From positions 2,728,001-2,792,000 of the forward strand of contig NZ_CP009241.1 in assembly GCF_000758525.1 (NCBI RefSeq): DNA of 64,000 bases. The letters are read 5' to 3'. Position numbers and translations under genes: made by a program. Shown here one piece after another: positions 17,805 through 26,448 of the stretch (position 1 is its first letter; every line of letters starts with the position of its first letter). Below the pieces are notes generated by a model that was not told the origin of the DNA, did not search any database, and saw only the letters and a list, made by a program, of their open reading frames with translations. This DNA is from Paenibacillus sp. FSL H7-0357 (GTDB lineage Bacteria; Bacillota; Bacilli; Paenibacillales; Paenibacillaceae).

Positions 17805-18830
17805 ATGAAAAGATCATTTGGGATAGCAGGACTGATAGCATTATTTGTACTCGTACTTACAGCGTGCGGAGGCAACGGCAACAATACGCCGGCAAATGGG
17901 GCCGCAAATGCTGCGGAAACCGCAACAGCAGCTCCGGCGGCTACGGCAGAGGCAACGGCAGAAGCCTCACCGGCAGTAACTGAAGCAGGCACGCGCACGA
18001 TTGAATATTTAGGGGAGCAATATACGGTACCCGCATCAGCAGAACGGATTGTTATTACCGGAGCAATGGAAGCCATGGAGGATGCGCTGGTGCTGGATGT
18101 GCATCCAGTCGGCGCAATTACGTTCAGCGGTGAATTTCCGGAACGCTTCGCTGCCATTACGGACAAGGCTGAATCGATCGGGGAGAAAACCGAGCCGAAC
18201 TTCGAGACCATCCTGAAGCTGAAGCCGGATGTGATCCTCGGGACTACGAAGTTCAAGCCTGAAGTAGTAGAGCAACTGAAGAAAATCGCTCCGCTCATTC
18301 AAGTCTCGCATATCGCCAGCAACTGGGAAGCGAACCTGAATCTGATGGCAGAGCTGACTGGCAAGCAGGAGCAGGCTGCGGCGGAAATCGCCAAATATCA
18401 GGCAGCACTGGAAAATGCAAAGGCAGAGCTTGGTGAGAAGCTGAAGGATCAGAAGGTAGTGGCAATACGTATCCGTGCAGGACAAATGTTTATTTTCCCT
18501 GCGGCGGTGTTTGTTAACCCTATCTTGTATAACGATCTTGGCCTAAGTGTTCCGGCAGAGGTAGAAGCTGCGAAAGCACAGGAAGGCATTTCGGTCGAGC
18601 AGCTGGCGTCAATGAATCCGGATATCCTGTTTATCCAATTTGCTGCTGATGAGAATGCCGAGACTGCAACAGCGCTGGAAGACCTGCAAAGCAATCCGAT
18701 TATCCAAAAAATTAATGCGATGAAAAATAACAAGACCTTCGTCAATGTAATTGATCCGTTGTCCGAAGGCGGACCGGCATGGAGCCGCATACAATTCCTG
18801 CAGGCTGCAGTGGAGCAGTTGAACAAGTAA
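17805..18830 (+). CDS. Iron-siderophore substrate-binding lipoprotein (FeuA-like)
   Basis: This 341-aa lipoprotein has a lipobox LTAC (Cys ~21) after a hydrophobic signal segment. An Ala/Thr/Glu-rich linker of ~40 residues reaches the binding domain. The class III periplasmic-binding fold is recognisable from PASAERIVITGAMEAMEDALVLDVHPVGAI, FETILKLKPDVILGTTKF and SVEQLASMNPDILFIQF. It should capture ferric siderophore outside the membrane and hand it to the two permeases that follow. A near-perfect Fur box lies upstream, and the Btr-like activator precedes it. The exact siderophore (bacillibactin or another) cannot be read from sequence. Confidence 0.92.
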   Translation: MKRSFGIAGLIALFVLVLTACGGNGNNTPANGAANAAETATAAPAATAEATAEASPAVTEAGTRTIEYLGEQYTVPASAERIVITGAMEAMEDALVLDVHPVGAITFSGEFPERFAAITDKAESIGEKTEPNFETILKLKPDVILGTTKFKPEVVEQLKKIAPLIQVSHIASNWEANLNLMAELTGKQEQAAAEIAKYQAALENAKAELGEKLKDQKVVAIRIRAGQMFIFPAAVFVNPILYNDLGLSVPAEVEAAKAQEGISVEQLASMNPDILFIQFAADENAETATALEDLQSNPIIQKINAMKNNKTFVNVIDPLSEGGPAWSRIQFLQAAVEQLNK

Positions 18831-18859
18831 TCTGAGATTGTACAAAAGAGTGGGATGAT

Positions 18860-19867
18860 ATGAAATTATCTGCCGGACTAAAGACGACCTCCCTGCTGGT
18901 GCTGGGGGTCGTCCTCATTATACTCGTCGGTGTCTTGTCGGTGCTCTATGGCACTAAATCCATCAGCTATAGCACGGTATGGAATGCGCTGTTTCATCTG
19001 GACGGGGACAATATTGATCATCTGATTATCCGGACCTCGCGGATGCCGCGGGTGGCCGGGGCGCTGCTGATCGGCGCGTTCCTGGCCGTATCCGGGGCCT
19101 TAATGCAAGGGATGACCCGGAATTATCTGGCCTCTCCTTCAATTATGGGGATTAGCGACGGATCTGTATTTGCCATTACGCTATGTATGGTGTTCCTGCC
19201 CGGCGCTTCATCCATGACGATGATTCTCTATTCACTGGCAGGCTCGATGCTGGGGGCAGCTTTGGTCTTCGGTACGGCCAAGCTGCTGCCCGGCGGTGCC
19301 TCGCCCTTGTCACTGGCCGTCCTGGGTACTATTATCGGCACCTTTCTTGGAGGGGTGTCGCAGGCGCTCGCTACCTATTTTCAAATTTCGCAAAATATCA
19401 GCTTTTGGTACAACGCCCGGCTGCATATGATGGACCCGGCGTTAATCAAGCTGGCAATTCCGTTTGCCGTGGTCGGCTTGGCTCTGGGCCTGATGATGGC
19501 CCGTTCCGTGACGATGCTCTCGCTTGGTGATGAGACCGCTGCAGGCCTCGGCCTTAAGGTCGCAGTGGTAAAAGGCCTGACGATGCTGAGTGTCGTCATT
19601 CTGACGGGAATCTCAGTAGCCATTGCCGGGAAAATAGCCTTTGTCGGCCTCATAATCCCGCATATTACGCGTTATCTGATCGGTCAGGACTACCGCAAGA
19701 TCATTCCTTTTTCCGCTTTTTTTGGCGCGCTGTTCCTGGCTGCATGCGATCTCATCAGCAGGTTCGTGAATTTTCCGTTTGAAACGCCGATCGGTGTAGT
19801 CACCGCTTTGTTTGGGGTTCCCTTTTTCCTCTATTTAATTAAGACAAGAGGGGGTGGCCAGACTTGA
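18860..19867 (+). CDS. FecCD-family siderophore permease (FeuB-like)
   Basis: This is a 335-aa polytopic membrane protein of the FecCD/BtuC type, one of two permease subunits of an iron-siderophore ABC importer. Diagnostic segments are RMPRVAGALLIGAFLAVSGALMQGMTRNYLASPSIMGIS near the N-terminus and GKIAFVGLIIPHITRYLIGQDYRKIIPFSAFFGALFL. The second is the EAA-like loop region that contacts the ATPase. It starts 29 bp after the binding-protein gene, and its stop overlaps the TTG start of the next permease, indicating translational coupling. Confidence 0.93.
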   Translation: MKLSAGLKTTSLLVLGVVLIILVGVLSVLYGTKSISYSTVWNALFHLDGDNIDHLIIRTSRMPRVAGALLIGAFLAVSGALMQGMTRNYLASPSIMGISDGSVFAITLCMVFLPGASSMTMILYSLAGSMLGAALVFGTAKLLPGGASPLSLAVLGTIIGTFLGGVSQALATYFQISQNISFWYNARLHMMDPALIKLAIPFAVVGLALGLMMARSVTMLSLGDETAAGLGLKVAVVKGLTMLSVVILTGISVAIAGKIAFVGLIIPHITRYLIGQDYRKIIPFSAFFGALFLAACDLISRFVNFPFETPIGVVTALFGVPFFLYLIKTRGGGQT

Positions 19868-20907
19868 GCAAGTCCTATCTTTCACCGAAACCAAAGCGGC
19901 TTGCTTTCTGGTCCTTGTTTCTGATCATGTGTGCACTCACGCTGTGTTTCATGTACATTAGCCTGACCAACGGAACCTTCGACCTTTCAGCGAAGGATGT
20001 GCTTCGCACTTTACTGCGGATTAATCCCGCCGCAGATCATGACCTCGTTATCTTTGACTTTCGTCTGCCGCGCATTGTACTTGGCGCACTTGTCGGATTC
20101 GGGCTGGGAATCGCCGGTGCTGTGCTGCAGGGCATCACCCGCAACTCTCTTGCGGATCCCGGAATTCTCGGTATTCATGCTGCTGCAGGAGCTTTTGTCG
20201 TATTGTACATGTTCTTTGCAGCAGGGACGATGAAGACCCCGGACTGGTTTGCGGTCCTGTCCATGCCGATGTTCGGATTTGTGGGCGGGCTGGTTGCCGT
20301 CATTCTGCTCTATATCTTCGCCAGGCAGAACGGTGAATTTAATCCGCAGCAGCTGATTCTTGTGGGCATCGCGCTTGCATCCGGCTTTGGGGCAATTACC
20401 CTGTTTGTCTCACTCAAAATGGACCCGCAAAACTATGAGATGGCCGCCGTCTGGCTGGCTGGCAGCGTGTACAGCGCGAACTGGAGACAGGTGCTTTCGA
20501 CCCTGCCCTGGCTGGTGATATTAATTCCAGTGATCTGGAGACGCGCAGCTGTTCTTGATTTAATGCAGCTGCATGAAGTCAGTGTAAAGGGATTAGGTGT
20601 CGCTATAGGCAGAGAAAGGCAGATCCTGCTGCTCTGCTGTGTCGGTCTGGTCAGCGCCTGTATCTCCGTGTCCGGTAGCATCGGGTTTGTTGGCCTGATC
20701 GCACCGCATATCGCCAGAAGACTGATCGGCAACAGCTATAAGTATATCGTCCCCTTATGCGGCATGATTGGGATGCTGATGGTGGTTATCGGTGATTTTA
20801 TCGGCAAAACGGTGTTCGCTCCGGCTCAACTGCCGGTAGGCATTGTCATCTCTATCATCGGTGTGCCGTATTTCATTTTTCTTTTGTTCAAGACACGCAC
20901 GAAATAG
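19864..20907 (+). CDS. FecCD-family siderophore permease (FeuC-like)
   Basis: This second permease subunit (347 aa) starts at TTG 19864 within the TTGA overlap with the upstream stop. GGGGTGG precedes it. It carries LPRIVLGALVGFGLGIAGAVLQGITRNSLADPGILGIHAAAG and GSIGFVGLIAPHIARRLIGNSYKYIVPLCGMIG, the same two signatures as its partner. The heterodimer forms the translocation channel. No ATP-binding gene follows, so a shared ATPase encoded elsewhere (as B. subtilis YusV serves FeuABC) is expected. Confidence 0.93.
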   Translation: MSKSYLSPKPKRLAFWSLFLIMCALTLCFMYISLTNGTFDLSAKDVLRTLLRINPAADHDLVIFDFRLPRIVLGALVGFGLGIAGAVLQGITRNSLADPGILGIHAAAGAFVVLYMFFAAGTMKTPDWFAVLSMPMFGFVGGLVAVILLYIFARQNGEFNPQQLILVGIALASGFGAITLFVSLKMDPQNYEMAAVWLAGSVYSANWRQVLSTLPWLVILIPVIWRRAAVLDLMQLHEVSVKGLGVAIGRERQILLLCCVGLVSACISVSGSIGFVGLIAPHIARRLIGNSYKYIVPLCGMIGMLMVVIGDFIGKTVFAPAQLPVGIVISIIGVPYFIFLLFKTRTK

Positions 20908-20931
20908 GTGCGCTTGAAGGAGGTTAACATC

Positions 20932-21693
20932 ATGGAAGGAACTTATATACAGGAAGAGATTGGCGGCCGCAGGCTGACTCTCTATACTCCGATGTCCTAT
21001 GGGGAAGAGGGCAGACGGTTTCCGGTTGTTTATCTGCAGGATGATGGCGAAGTGATGGAGCATTCGCTGAATTACCTGGAGCACTTGTTTATAACCAAAG
21101 CGCTGCCGGAACTGATTTTTGTCGGCATTACCCCGCATGACCGGAATCATGAATACACACCATGGCCGTCGCCGGCCCTGATGCCGGACAGACCGGATTT
21201 TGGCGGTGGCGGCGGAGAATATTTGAAGGAACTTGTCGGGAGGATCAAGCCGTATGTCGACAGCAGCTATCATACTTTGCCAGGACCAGAGCATACGGGC
21301 CTGCTTGGCTGCTCCTTCGGCGGACTGATCTCGCTTTATGGATCTTACCTTTATCCCGATGTGTTTGGCAGGATCGGGCTGGTCTCCGCATCGTTCTGGT
21401 ATGAAGGTATCTTGAATTACATACGCGGACAGAGCAGGACGCTGCCGGAACAGCGGATCTACATGTATGTCGGAGAGCTGGAGGGACTGTACAAGACAAA
21501 CTTGCAAAAGCAAATGGTCCCGCAGTCGCGCCTCGCGCATGAGCTGCTGCTGGAGCAGGGCTTCAGCGACGAGACATTGCGTTTTGAGACCAACCCTATA
21601 GGAACACATGACAGTGTGTTTTTCAGCCAGCAGCTTCCGCATGCCCTGCACTGGCTGTTTGGAGCAGAGCATGCCGGGGGCAGCAGAGTCTGA
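20932..21693 (+). CDS. Alpha/beta-hydrolase esterase of the siderophore-esterase type (YbbA-like)
   Basis: This 253-aa cytosolic hydrolase starts at ATG 20932, with an ideal AAGGAGGTTAAC ribosome site. The frame opens 8 residues earlier without one. The nucleophile elbow is GLLGCSFGGLISLYG (G-x-S-x-G). The probable catalytic His is in NPIGTHDSVFFSQQLPHALHWLF. Members of this PF00756 group hydrolyse trilactone siderophores (BesA, Fes, IroE) to release iron, and B. subtilis ybbA sits in the same place behind feuABC. It most likely opens the imported ferric siderophore. It ends the operon before a terminator. Confidence 0.85.
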   Translation: MEGTYIQEEIGGRRLTLYTPMSYGEEGRRFPVVYLQDDGEVMEHSLNYLEHLFITKALPELIFVGITPHDRNHEYTPWPSPALMPDRPDFGGGGGEYLKELVGRIKPYVDSSYHTLPGPEHTGLLGCSFGGLISLYGSYLYPDVFGRIGLVSASFWYEGILNYIRGQSRTLPEQRIYMYVGELEGLYKTNLQKQMVPQSRLAHELLLEQGFSDETLRFETNPIGTHDSVFFSQQLPHALHWLFGAEHAGGSRV

Positions 21694-21732
21694 TCCTGTG
21701 GTGAGTGAATTAATGGCGGAGCAATCATATAA

Positions 21733-21781
21733 GGGAGTTTTCCGAAAACCGCGCTGGCGGCTGGAGGGAGACTCCTTTTTT
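21733..21781 (+). terminator. Terminator of the siderophore uptake operon
   Basis: A branched hairpin pairs GGAGT with ACTCC, TTCC with GGAG and CCGC with GCGG, ending in TTTTTT. Confidence 0.8.
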
Positions 21782-21844
21782 AGTAGATCATGAAGAGAGG
21801 ATCAACCAGGGACCCTTCGAGAGGGGAGACAGAGGTTGTCTGCT

Positions 21845-21889
21845 TTGACACTAAGTATTATTTGTATTACTATATGTAATACAAATAAT
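21845..21889 (+). promoter_or_regulatory. Promoter and palindromic operator of the GntR regulator
   Basis: TTGACA (21845-21850), a 17-bp spacer and TACTAT (21868-21873) form a good sigma-A promoter. A perfect 14-bp inverted repeat ATTATTTGTATTAC / GTAATACAAATAAT (21857-21870 and 21876-21889, spacer TATAT) covers the -10. This is where an autoregulating YtrA-type GntR dimer would bind. Confidence 0.85.
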
Positions 21890-21907
21890 CCGAAACGGAG
21901 AGCTTAT

Positions 21908-22303
21908 ATGATTATAACTCTAGATTTCAAAAGCGAACTTCCCATCTATGTCCAGCTGCGCAATGAGATAGTGATCGGTATTGGCAGCGGCGGGCTGGAG
22001 TGCGGCGAGAAATTGCCGACAGTCAGGCAGATGGCCGCAGACCTTGGCGTAAATGCTATGACCGTAAACAAGGCTTACGCCATTCTGAAGAATGAAGGTT
22101 TCATTTCCATAGACCGCAGGCATGGGGCGACCGTCTCGCCAAGCGGAAACGGACAGCCTGAATTCAAAGCCAAACTGGAAAATGAGCTTCGTCTGGTCAT
22201 CTCTGAAGCAAGTCTGAAGGGAGTCGGGCGGGAGGAGTTCATGCAGCTATGCACAGGGATTTTCTCAACGGTGGCATTTAAACCAGGCACGCTGACGGAA
22301 TAG
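21908..22303 (+). CDS. GntR-family (YtrA subfamily) transcriptional repressor
   Basis: This 131-aa regulator starts at ATG 21908, behind ACGGAG. The frame runs 24 codons further upstream, but that part overlaps the promoter/operator. The winged helix covers residues ~6-75 (PIYVQLRNEIVIGIGSGGLECGEKLPTVRQMAADLGVNAMTVNKAYAILKNEGFI). The short C-terminal region of ~50 residues is the size expected for YtrA-type dimerisation. These repressors usually control membrane or ABC genes in their own operon. Here the partner is the membrane protein 13 bp downstream. The palindrome over its promoter suggests autorepression. Confidence 0.9.
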   Translation: MIITLDFKSELPIYVQLRNEIVIGIGSGGLECGEKLPTVRQMAADLGVNAMTVNKAYAILKNEGFISIDRRHGATVSPSGNGQPEFKAKLENELRLVISEASLKGVGREEFMQLCTGIFSTVAFKPGTLTE

Positions 22304-22315
22304 GGGAGGTATCCA

Positions 22316-23704
22316 ATGATTACTGTGTTTCTGATGGGAATCGCTTTGTTCATCTTTGCTGTCACCTTTACGATGTACTGGAGCTCAAGCAAGCCGAATG
22401 GCATCCTGTGGTTTGGGGTCAGCCTGCCTGCTCATGCGTTGCACAACGAGGAACTGCAGAGGTTGCAGAATTTGTGCAGGACAATGTACAAAAGGTACGG
22501 TGCACTCACCCTGCTGATGCTGTTGCCTATGCTGCTGGTACATGCCTACGTTTCTTTAGCAGTCATCTACCTGTTCCTATGGGCAGCCTTGATGATGGCC
22601 CTGCTCCGAATCCCTTTTGTCCGGACGCACCGGTCAATTGCTGAACTGAAACGGAAAAATGAATGGTTCGTCGGGGAGAAGCGGATCATGCGTATGGACA
22701 CCAGACTATCTAATGCTCTGCACAGCAAAGAGGCAAAACTCTCTCTGTTCTTGTACCTTGTTCCGGCGCTAATTGCACTCCTTCCTTTTGGATTCAAGGT
22801 TTCTGGGGATGCCTCGTACATTGTACATGCTGCGGGAGGTACTGCGCTGGGAATGACCCTGCTCCTCTTCATCATATCGGCTTCCTTTTACAGAATGAAA
22901 CCAAGGGTATATACCGTGAACAGCGAGATCAATATCCTGCTTAACAAGACCGCCCGCCGCCGCTGGTCCCGCCTGTGGTTTGGGATTGCTTTGGTTGGCA
23001 GCTGTACCGCAGCAATCACTGCCTATGCCGAAACCCTGAACGAAGGCACTGCAGGACTTATATGGAGCCTAGGCATGTTGAGTTTTTCGATTGTACCGAT
23101 ACTGGGCATTGTATATGTACATAATAGCTTAAAGAAACTTGAGGCGGTGGCGCTTGCGGGGGAACAGGAGATTTTATACACGGATGATGATGAGTATTGG
23201 ATGAACGGGACAACCTATAATAACCCTAATGACCGTTCCATTATGGTGCCGAAGCGGATTGGAATTGGCACTACGATTAATATAGGGACAAAAACGGGTA
23301 AATATATATATTACGGCCTTTTTGTGTTTGTGGCGGTAGTAATCATCGGGACCGGATGGATCAGTGTCCAGGCAGAGTTCTCTACACCTGTAATGAAGAT
23401 CGGCGACAGCGGAACTGTTAAGATTCAATTTCCGATGTACAACTACAGCTTTGCACTAGAGGATGTTCTTGAACTGAAGCTGGTGGATCAATTGCCGGAA
23501 GGCGGCAGAAGGACTAACGGTATTGGCACGGACAAAGTGGCTATAGGAAACTTTAAGCTGGATGATTTCGGCAAAAGCAAGCTATACCTCTATAAACAAT
23601 CCCCTCCGTACATTGTAATCAGATTGCCTAACCTCTATGTGGTTTATAACCATAAGGAGGCATCCGAGACCCGGCAGATTTTTGCGGAGCTGCAAGGGAG
23701 GTGA
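22316..23704 (+). CDS. Polytopic membrane protein with DUF1648/DUF5808-like regions
   Basis: This 462-aa integral membrane protein has GGGGAGG at the ribosome site. About seven to eight hydrophobic helices are visible. The pattern YWMNGTTYNNPNDRSIMVPKR followed by GIGTTINIGT resembles the DUF5808 signature 'YW..G.fYyNPnDpri.VpKr.G.G.t.N'. The C-terminal ~90 residues (GDSGTVKIQFPMYNYSFALEDVLELKLVDQLP) form a soluble PH-like module. It is co-transcribed with the YtrA-type regulator, which probably represses it. Related proteins in Bacillus are uncharacterised or linked to cell-envelope stress. No catalytic function can be assigned. Confidence 0.8.
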   Translation: MITVFLMGIALFIFAVTFTMYWSSSKPNGILWFGVSLPAHALHNEELQRLQNLCRTMYKRYGALTLLMLLPMLLVHAYVSLAVIYLFLWAALMMALLRIPFVRTHRSIAELKRKNEWFVGEKRIMRMDTRLSNALHSKEAKLSLFLYLVPALIALLPFGFKVSGDASYIVHAAGGTALGMTLLLFIISASFYRMKPRVYTVNSEINILLNKTARRRWSRLWFGIALVGSCTAAITAYAETLNEGTAGLIWSLGMLSFSIVPILGIVYVHNSLKKLEAVALAGEQEILYTDDDEYWMNGTTYNNPNDRSIMVPKRIGIGTTINIGTKTGKYIYYGLFVFVAVVIIGTGWISVQAEFSTPVMKIGDSGTVKIQFPMYNYSFALEDVLELKLVDQLPEGGRRTNGIGTDKVAIGNFKLDDFGKSKLYLYKQSPPYIVIRLPNLYVVYNHKEASETRQIFAELQGR

Positions 23705-23937
23705 GGAAATTCATTGATTTTAAAATAAATCGTATGAAGCAGACCCCTGCTGTGATACAATAGTCCGGTTGGCCTTGTATACGGGTATCTGTTCAATATA
23801 GCTTCTGCTTCTTTGGCGCAATGATGAGAAGAAGCCGAGAAAAACAGAGCATTCTCATGTATTACTATGAATTACAGAGTATTAATAAGGAAACCCGTAG
23901 ATTTTACAGAAAAGGCATCAGTTTTTGTCGTTTTTTA

Positions 23938-23966
23938 TTGATTTATTCAAAAGTATTCTGTATAAT
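23938..23966 (+). promoter_or_regulatory. Sigma-A promoter of the norspermidine operon
   Basis: TTGATT (23938-23943), a 17-bp spacer and TATAAT (23961-23966). Transcription would start near 23973, leaving a ~105-nt leader before the TTG start. Confidence 0.8.
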
Positions 23967-24011
23967 CAGCCTTGTTGATTTTTCATATGGAATAGCCCAT
24001 GCTTCCGAAGC

Positions 24012-24062
24012 AAGTTTTGTATAAAGCTATTCTTCTGAAGCAACGCTGACAAAACTTTTTTT
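24012..24062 (+). terminator. Leader terminator (attenuator candidate) of the norspermidine operon
   Basis: AAGTTTTGT (24012-24020) pairs with ACAAAACTT (24049-24057) and is followed by an uninterrupted T run to 24062. The ribosome site GGGAGG starts at the next base. The leader also holds AATAGC (23991-23996) / GCTATT (24026-24031) enclosing GCTTC-C-GAAGC (24001-24011). This alternative fold spans the terminator's 5' arm. It looks like conditional termination. The ligand or sensor is unknown. Confidence 0.65.
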
Positions 24063-24077
24063 GGGAGGTTGTTAATT

Positions 24078-25277
24078 TTGGGAAAAGCGTTAATTATTGG
24101 CGCTGGCGGCGTAGCAAGTGTTGTTGTGCATAAATGCTGTCAGAACCCGGATGTATTTGAAGAGATCTGTATCGCGAGCAGAACCCTTGCGAAATGTGAT
24201 GCTCTGAAAGATAAATTGGCCGGAGGCCAGACGAAGATTTCTACTGCTCAGCTCGATGCAGATAACACGGACGAGGTCATTGAACTGATCAAGAGCTTCA
24301 AGCCGGATGTCGTTATTAATGTCGCTCTCCCATATCAGGACCTGACCATTATGGATGCTTGTCTGGCAACGGGAGTGCATTATGTGGATACCGCCAACTA
24401 TGAACCACAGGATACTGCTAAATTCGAGTATTCCTGGCAGTGGGCGTACAAAGAAAGATTCGAGAAAGCCGGAATTACCGCGCTGCTCGGCAGCGGCTTT
24501 GACCCTGGTGTAACTGGTGTGTTCACGGCTTATGCGCAGAAGCATTATTTTGACGAAATCCATACGATTGATATTGTTGATGCCAACGCGGGCGACCACG
24601 GTTATCCGTTTGCCACCAACTTCAATCCTGAAATCAATATCCGCGAAATTACGGCTAACGGACGTTACTTTGAGAATGGCGAGTGGATTGAAACTGCACC
24701 GCTGTCCGAGAAAAAAGTCTACGATCTCCCGGAGATCGGTCCGAAGGATATTTACCTGCTGTATCATGAAGAACTGGAATCCCTGGCTGCCAACATCAAG
24801 GGTGTGAAGAAAATCCGTTTCTGGATGACCTTCTCGCAGAACTATCTCACTCACCTGAAGGTGCTTGAGAATGTGGGCATGACTTCCATTGAGCCGATCC
24901 TTTATGAAGGTAAAGAAATTATTCCTTTGCAGTTCCTGAAGGCGATTCTGCCTGACCCGGCATCCCTGGGACCAAGAACCAAAGGCAAAACCAACATTGG
25001 CTGCATCATTCAAGGCACTAAAGACGGCCAGCCAAAAACTTACTATGTGTACAATGTCTGCGATCATGAGGAATGCTACAGAGAGGTTGGCTCCCAAGCC
25101 ATTTCCTACACCACCGGCGTTCCAGCAATGATCGGGGCTATGCTGATTATAAAAGGCATCTGGAAGAAACCGGGCGTCTACAACGTAGAAGAATTTGATC
25201 CGGATCCATTCATGGATGCACTGAACAAACACGGGCTGCCTTGGCAAGAAGATTTCTCGCCAACGCTGCTGGATTAG
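24078..25277 (+). CDS. Carboxynorspermidine/carboxyspermidine dehydrogenase (synthase)
   Basis: This 399-aa saccharopine-dehydrogenase-fold enzyme starts at TTG 24078, with GGGAGG at 24063-24068. It joins L-aspartate semialdehyde to a diamine by NADPH-dependent reductive amination, giving carboxyspermidine or carboxynorspermidine. The Rossmann motif is GKALIIGAGGVASVVVHKCC. Further segments typical of CASDH are PDVVINVALPYQDLTIMDACLATGVHYVDTANYE, LLGSGFDPGVTGVFTAYA and the long H-G-Y-P-F-A-T-N-F-N-P-E-I-N loop. The decarboxylase gene begins 11 bp after its stop, so the two-step alternative spermidine route is complete. A leader terminator suggests control of transcription elongation. Confidence 0.92.
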   Translation: MGKALIIGAGGVASVVVHKCCQNPDVFEEICIASRTLAKCDALKDKLAGGQTKISTAQLDADNTDEVIELIKSFKPDVVINVALPYQDLTIMDACLATGVHYVDTANYEPQDTAKFEYSWQWAYKERFEKAGITALLGSGFDPGVTGVFTAYAQKHYFDEIHTIDIVDANAGDHGYPFATNFNPEINIREITANGRYFENGEWIETAPLSEKKVYDLPEIGPKDIYLLYHEELESLAANIKGVKKIRFWMTFSQNYLTHLKVLENVGMTSIEPILYEGKEIIPLQFLKAILPDPASLGPRTKGKTNIGCIIQGTKDGQPKTYYVYNVCDHEECYREVGSQAISYTTGVPAMIGAMLIIKGIWKKPGVYNVEEFDPDPFMDALNKHGLPWQEDFSPTLLD

Positions 25278-25288
25278 GGCGTAACGTA

Positions 25289-26434
25289 ATGAAGGATATA
25301 GATATCGATATCAGCTCGCTGCCTTCACCCGCTTACCTTGTGGATGAACGGCTGCTGAAGAAGAACCTCGAGACACTGAACTACGTGCAAGAACGTAGTG
25401 GTGCGAAAATTCTGCTTGCGCAAAAAGGCTTCTCCATGCATGCCCTGTACCCGCTTGTCGGACAGTACCTGCATGGCGTGACCTCCAGCTCCTTGTTCGA
25501 AGCCCGTCTGGGCTTCGAGGAAATGGGCAAAGAGGTGCATGTCTACGCGCCTGCTTATATGGACCGCGAGTTCGATGAGCTGCTCGGTTATACCGACCAC
25601 ATAGTGTTCAACTCGTTTGATCAGTGGAGCCGGTTCAAGGACCGGGTGCAGAATGCTCCGAAGAGAATCAGCTGCGGCATCCGTGTCAATCCGGAATATT
25701 CCGAGATTGAAGTGCCGCTTTATGATCCATGCTTCAACTTTTCCCGGATGGGCGTAACTTTGCCGAACTTCCGGCCCGATGAGCTTGAGGGTATCGATGG
25801 CCTGCATTTCCATACGATGTGCGAGCAGAACTCGGATACGCTGGAGCGTACGCTTAAGGTCGTGGAAGAGAAATTCGGACAGTACCTGCATGGCATGAAA
25901 TGGCTGAATTTCGGCGGCGGCCATCATATTACCCGTCCCGATTATGATCTGGAGAAGCTGATCAGCTGCATCCTGCATATGAAGGAAACCTATAATGTCG
26001 AGATCTATCTGGAGCCCGGTGAGGCGGTTGCCCTCAATACCGGATACCTGGTGGCTACCGTTCTGGACACGATGCATAACGGAATGGATATTGCCATTCT
26101 GGATACTTCGGCCGAATGCCATATGCCGGATGTGCTGGCGATGCCGTACCGTCCGAACATTATCGGCGCCGGAGAGCCGGGCGAACATGCCTATACGTAC
26201 AGACTCGGCGGCATGACCTGCCTGGCAGGAGATGTGATCGGGGACTATTCATTCCCGGAGCCGCTGAAATACGGCGACAAGCTTGTCTTCCTCGACATGG
26301 CGCATTACTCCATGGTGAAGAATCATATGTTCAACGGTGTGAACCTGCCGGCCATTGCTTCGTATAACGAAGAAGAGGGCCTTAAGGTGATCAGAGAATT
26401 TGAATATAGCGATTTTAGCAACAGATTGTCTTAA
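25289..26434 (+). CDS. nspC: Carboxynorspermidine decarboxylase
   Basis: This 381-aa PLP-dependent decarboxylase is of the alanine-racemase-fold (group IV) type. It removes CO2 from carboxyspermidine or carboxynorspermidine to make the polyamine. The start is ATG 25289 (MKDIDIDISSLPSPAYLVDE). The frame is open upstream inside the previous gene. The PLP lysine lies in KILLAQKGFSMHALYP. Other signatures are NFGGGHHITRPDYD, YLEPGEAVALNTGYL and LDTSAECHMPDVLAMPYRP, with the active-site Cys/Asp at the dimer interface. It is encoded 11 bp after the dehydrogenase. Confidence 0.94.
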   Translation: MKDIDIDISSLPSPAYLVDERLLKKNLETLNYVQERSGAKILLAQKGFSMHALYPLVGQYLHGVTSSSLFEARLGFEEMGKEVHVYAPAYMDREFDELLGYTDHIVFNSFDQWSRFKDRVQNAPKRISCGIRVNPEYSEIEVPLYDPCFNFSRMGVTLPNFRPDELEGIDGLHFHTMCEQNSDTLERTLKVVEEKFGQYLHGMKWLNFGGGHHITRPDYDLEKLISCILHMKETYNVEIYLEPGEAVALNTGYLVATVLDTMHNGMDIAILDTSAECHMPDVLAMPYRPNIIGAGEPGEHAYTYRLGGMTCLAGDVIGDYSFPEPLKYGDKLVFLDMAHYSMVKNHMFNGVNLPAIASYNEEEGLKVIREFEYSDFSNRLS

Positions 26435-26448
26435 TAATTATAATAGCG

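Larger units (their letters stand above)
23705..24077 (+). other. Long leader region of the norspermidine operon
   Basis: There is no supported gene in this AT-rich interval. It contains an upstream -10-like TGTGATACAATA (23751-23762), a strong promoter at 23938-23966 and a structured leader with a terminator (24012-24062). A 67-codon ORF at 23821 has no ribosome site. Confidence 0.6.

Noticed and set aside
23821..24024. 67-codon ORF in the norspermidine leader region
   Set aside because: It has no ribosome site and runs through the strong promoter and leader. Its composition is that of random AT-rich DNA.
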